The translations under genes and the position numbers were made by a program. Under the pieces are notes generated by a model, which was given only the letters and a program-made list of their open reading frames with translations, ran no database searches and was not told where the DNA came from. Positions 60,031-64,000 of a stretch of DNA of 64,000 nucleotides are shown piece by piece. Source of the stretch: Paramacrobiotus metropolitanus (taxonomy: Eukaryota; Tardigrada; Eutardigrada; Parachela; Macrobiotidae); the NCBI RefSeq assembly GCF_019649055.1, contig NW_026570222.1:620001-684000 (forward strand), read 5' to 3'. Positions within the stretch are counted from its first letter, which is position 1; the number at the start of each line of letters is the position of its first letter.

Positions 60031-61018
60031 CAAGTATCGGTTAGTAAAGACAATATCAACAGAAATTGCTCTGTAACCAATTTAATAGGATAGTAGATTA
60101 TGTTAAAATTTAAAAGATGATATGTTTGAAAGAAACTGATAATGAAGGGGTGAATGTTGTCACAGAGGGAAGGTTGTAGGGGGTTTTACTGTAGTCTGAC
60201 ATAAGTGTATTCGACTTATTGGTTGTTCATACTTCATAGTTTAATGAAGTGTAACAGGAAGCAGAGTGTGTTGTGTATTACGGGTTGTGGTGATGGGTGG
60301 TAATGGATTATTGTGAAAAATTCATGAAAGTTCGAGAAAGTTGATTGCTTAATGGAGCAGACTATGATGTTCTCATCTGATGGTTACGGATGTTTAGTAA
60401 CAGGTGGTTTTTATATGGGAAGTAGGTTGCGATGTACATTAAAAAGTTGTTCGAGAAAGTGTTAGGGTGATTCGGTTTGTTGACTGAATTTTTTTAGTTC
60501 GGTAGGTATAGAAAGAATTCCGGAATAAGCAGAAGTTGCGTGTGAGCTATTATGGATTTGAAGAAGTATGCAGTGAAGAAGATTTTTCTCCTGTTGATTA
60601 TTTTGTGGTGGTCGGTTTGGATTTTAGTACAGTGCTGATTCAGGCTGCCGTGTTTTGTTTGACTGTGGTACGTATTTTTAGCTTCAAGTATGGGTTAGTA
60701 AGTTTTCTTGCACAGAGATCTGCGTTAAATTTTAAGTACTATTATCTTTAATAAAATAATGGAAGGTGATTCTAATCGGAAGAAATATGCGTGAATACAT
60801 GCGCGAATATAGAAAACGTAAAATGCAAATTGAGGGTAATTGTAGTAGGAAGATAATGAAGTAAGTAATGATGAAGTAAATAGGTTTATGAAGCGCTAAT
60901 TATTTTGATTTGTAATAATGTGTTTTAAGCGAACTGTAAAATTCGTGATTTGGAAAATTTAGATACCAGTGGGGCTGTCATACCGCTTAAGTGCGCACAG
61001 GGTTATGAACGTGTTTTT

Positions 61019-61062
61019 CCAGACCCAGATTAAATTATAATGATAATTTATTCTGGGTCTGG
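61019..61062. repeat. 44-bp hairpin
   Basis: Perfect 11-bp outer arms CCAGACCCAGA and TCTGGGTCTGG enclose a mostly self-complementary AT-rich centre. Confidence 0.7.
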
Positions 61063-62312
61063 AACTCAGACCCTGGACAAGAAAACAGAGCTTATCTTTG
61101 TTATGGTGGTTTACCAGGTGATCGGCTTTATAGTATTTCACCTGAAAAATATTTTAAATTACGTCTTTAAAATGCAGATAATAGGCTTCAAAAAGATTGC
61201 TCCTACCTTTTTCGAGCTCTGAACCTTCATCAACGGGATTAGTCAAAACGGAAAATCAATTATGTTCTCAAAAAGGACAATTTTTGTATTGGAAAAGATT
61301 AGGTAACAAAAGTGTAGCTAATTATTTTAACCCAAAAATTTTGTATTATACTATTTTCCAGTTTAAGTACTTACTATACTGTTCATGTACTATGCTCCTA
61401 TTCATGTACTATATTATTTTTGATAACAAAAGTTTCAGTTTCAAAGCCGTCAAATTAAACGTCCTATTTTCATAAAGCCATTGCCGGCATTGGTGTTATC
61501 ACTGCCACTTAACAGACCGACCGTTTCATCCTGGATAAGGAGCTTTATTTGAAATTAATTCAACAATGAACATATAATTTTTATTCTATCTGGAATTCTG
61601 TATGTATAGCAAAAACTTGACTACTTTCAGTCAATACTACAGAATTCTGTGAGAAATCGTGCTGTTAGAAATCAAATTATAAACCTCCTCGAGGCTGCAG
61701 TTAGATTTAGTTGGGCTCAGTAGGGCACACAGTTACAACATACGATACTCTTAAATTATTTATATTATTGTTTTTTTATGCACCTGCCGCTATACAATCG
61801 AGTGAAACGAGATTGGGCCACGTAGTGTATTAGTCGCTTTAAACTTACCACATTTCATTGCATTTCGTTCTTTCTCCATACAATTAGTTTTTTCAGTGTA
61901 AACATGTTTTTTTTTGCCAACTTTGGTCTTGTAGGTCGCAGAAACAGTTGTGCCTTTTAAAAGGAGAGGCTAGCAAAATGAATTGCTAGTGTTTCACGGA
62001 GAAAAATTTTTGCGAACCTATCGATTCCGGATTAGCGCGCTTAGCAAACTGCATACAATGATATGCAACTGGCGTAAAAAAAGTTAATGCCGGTATTATC
62101 CGCTTCTCGATACGCACCGCAACGGAAAACGTTCACTTGAACGATTAATTAAGGACATTCTGTATGGTACTGTGCGGGAATAATATGCACCTGATGCGCT
62201 TAATTGCACCTGTGACTAATTATACACAACGTTAACGTAGCAAAAAAAGAGGATCTTTCGGTTGCGCGCATACACTATGCAGCTCATGGTACCGGCGAAA
62301 CTGATTGTGAAT

Positions 62313-62334
62313 GCCGGTGCTGCCGGGCACCGGC
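62313..62334. repeat. GC-rich hairpin
   Basis: Arms GCCGGTGC and GCACCGGC with a 6-base loop. Similar GCACCG strings recur nearby (62352, 62605). Confidence 0.5.
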
Positions 62335-64000
62335 GCATTTCATTGAAAATCGGCACCGCTCGCACGCCATCGGCTTAAAATTTGTAATTATGATTTCAGT
62401 ACAGTATATGAATTTGGTTGTAGCGATGTTTAAGCTTAAAACAGTTTATGATGTCTTGAAAGTCGTAAACAATTCCAGTAAATAATTACTGTACGTCTTT
62501 AACCCTGTCGTTCAGCTTCGTGCATAAAGTAGTGATGAGAGTTTCAGTGTTAGACGATTGACTTCGATTACAGGAGTAACTTTTTTATTGTTATGGACTG
62601 TGGCACCGGCACAAGATGATATTTGCCTTCATTCAGTTCCATTTTCCGAATGAAGACTGATTGGTGGTGCCATTTTAATCTATAATATCATTCTGTTAAG
62701 AGGAAAACACCGCTGGGCCAACCAACCACTTCGCTATTCCTATTGATCGTGTCGTGAATCTTGAAATATCTGACGAGCACTTGTCATTTTGCGTTATCAG
62801 TCGCAGTTGCTGAGTGTGTTTTCCGCCGACGAATGTGCGCAGTGTGCTGCGGTACCTACACACTACGCCTAGAAGTATGCATTATGCACATACGGTCACT
62901 TGCCGATAGTAGGGTATATCGGAGTTAAGTTTTACTTGCTGCATGCAGCGGTTTATCGTTAATATCCAACAGAGCAGAAGTTGACTGTGGGGCTGTAATA
63001 ACGTAGCCCTGGCAGTTTGTATTGGCATGTCTTGCTGTGCGCCAAAGGTACTTCTTAATCGCTGAAGTTTTCTTACCTTGCTTGCAGTTGTTGCTGCTAC
63101 GCAGATAGGATACTGCACTATAGATAAAAAGTGCTGCTATTAGAAACGTTTTAGTCGGCATTCGTGGGGTACCTTGCAGCAACTGTCGAGTATTACGCAA
63201 GCCTGCGCCGCTTAATTAAACTCGGACGTGATCAATCGCAAATCCTCTTTTCAACGCATTTCCTTTGTGTTCGTGAATGTGGAATTTCTGCATGTATTAC
63301 GGTGTAATTAGTGATGCAAGGATCGATTCAGCCGACCTATATTCTGCAAGGATTGCAGCTGGATTTACATGCAATTTGTTGTAACACAAGGTACTTTTGA
63401 GTTGTACATTTACGTATGCATCCGCTCCACGTTGTTTGTCAATTTCCTTAATTTACTGTTGCAGATTTAGATTAGTTGTAAACTGTCCATTAGTTGCATT
63501 TCCCGTCAGTCCGATCCAGTTATAAAATTAATATTTTGTGCACGTATTTCAGATATTTGTTTGTTATTAAAGGGAGGTTGCAAAAGTCTCGACATTGTCA
63601 TTTGAGTCTCAAAAAGTGATCAAAAGCAATTGTGCTCAGACATCGCAGTAAACCTTTCACTGAATTTTTTAGAAATCCAAATTCAAGGGAAAAATAAGTG
63701 GTTTGTCTCAACCATTTGCGAATCAATTATCTCATAGCAGAAGTATTTTTAGTTGGCTTCATGTTAAAGATTAGTTGAAAATTGAAACAGTATTTTTGTT
63801 GGTTAGTCATAGTGTGTCTGCAGTAAAGACTACTGTTAAGTGTGACAAATGCTCAAACACGAAACAAATATGGACGCAATACCGTAAATATTGGCAAAAC
63901 CGTAAAAAACAATGGTGATTACGATTTTACTATTGTTTACCAGATTACAATCGTATTTACTTGGGGTGCTGTGAATTGTTCCCATTTTTAACCCGTGTCG

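Larger units (their letters stand above)
58438..64000. other. Gene-poor right end
   Basis: I find no gene I can support in this 5.5 kb. It holds upstream sequence of SMG5, a palindromic repeat array (59650-60030), hairpins at 61019-61062 and 62313-62334, and otherwise AT-rich DNA. Open frames such as 60536-60751 (+) and 62882-63200 (-) lack motifs and splice context. Confidence 0.45.

Noticed and set aside
60536-60751. 71-codon frame with hydrophobic stretch
   Set aside because: No clear signal peptide or membrane topology and no splice or promoter context.
1-64000. CRISPR arrays, rRNA genes, bacterial-type operons
   Set aside because: No regularly spaced identical repeats, no rRNA-like segments, and all credible genes are intron-split eukaryotic genes.

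Overview
The window is animal nuclear DNA. It holds split genes with mostly short introns (about 50-150 bp), GT-AG splice sites, several metazoan-only gene families and scattered transposon remains. F-spondin with an added Kunitz domain, compact introns and the gene mix suggest a small-genome ecdysozoan invertebrate, perhaps a tardigrade or crustacean. No gene here fixes the species, so this placement is weak. Exon joins were worked out by eye and checked by reading phase; for most genes every join keeps frame.

Layout. 1-5100 is gene-poor: weak repeats, a non-autonomous Helitron (2141-4033) and a 521-bp hAT-like MITE (4283-4803). 5150-11458 (+) is a 21-exon gene for an unrecognised, low-complexity, lysine/serine-rich protein of about 1336 aa. 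11459-15800 holds only small repeats. 15801-24905 (+) is F-spondin: 18 exons, 879 aa, Reeler, Spondin_N, five TSP1 repeats and one Kunitz domain. 25447-27092 (-) is a C7orf57-like gene. 27918-29939 (-) is CTU1/NCS6, the tRNA 2-thiolation enzyme. 30535-31285 (+) is a CARHSP1-like cold-shock protein, divergent from CTU1. 33387-38966 is a nested repeat block: a whole-looking Ty3/Gypsy element with 119-bp LTRs sits inside one of two neighbouring copies of a 508-bp TA-flanked TIR element. 39137-42007 (+) is an unrecognised helical 686-aa protein. 42659-43472 (+) is a small secreted protein. 45277-49502 (+) and 50099-51516 (-) are two tail-to-tail Ras-like GTPases, homologous to each other, sharing intron positions and lacking the normal switch II motif. 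53391-53570 (+) is a 59-aa single-pass membrane ORF. 53796-58437 (-) is SMG5 of nonsense-mediated decay. 58438-64000 has no gene I can support but carries a palindromic repeat array and hairpins.

The genes do not form one pathway. Two are RNA-related housekeeping factors (CTU1, SMG5), one is an RNA-binding cold-shock protein, one an extracellular-matrix guidance protein, and two are atypical GTPases. The most unusual items are the degenerate GTPase pair with two long hairpins in an intron of the second gene, the nested transposon block, and three long multi-exon or secreted genes that I could not assign to a family. I saw no CRISPR array, rRNA, credible tRNA gene or operon-like system.
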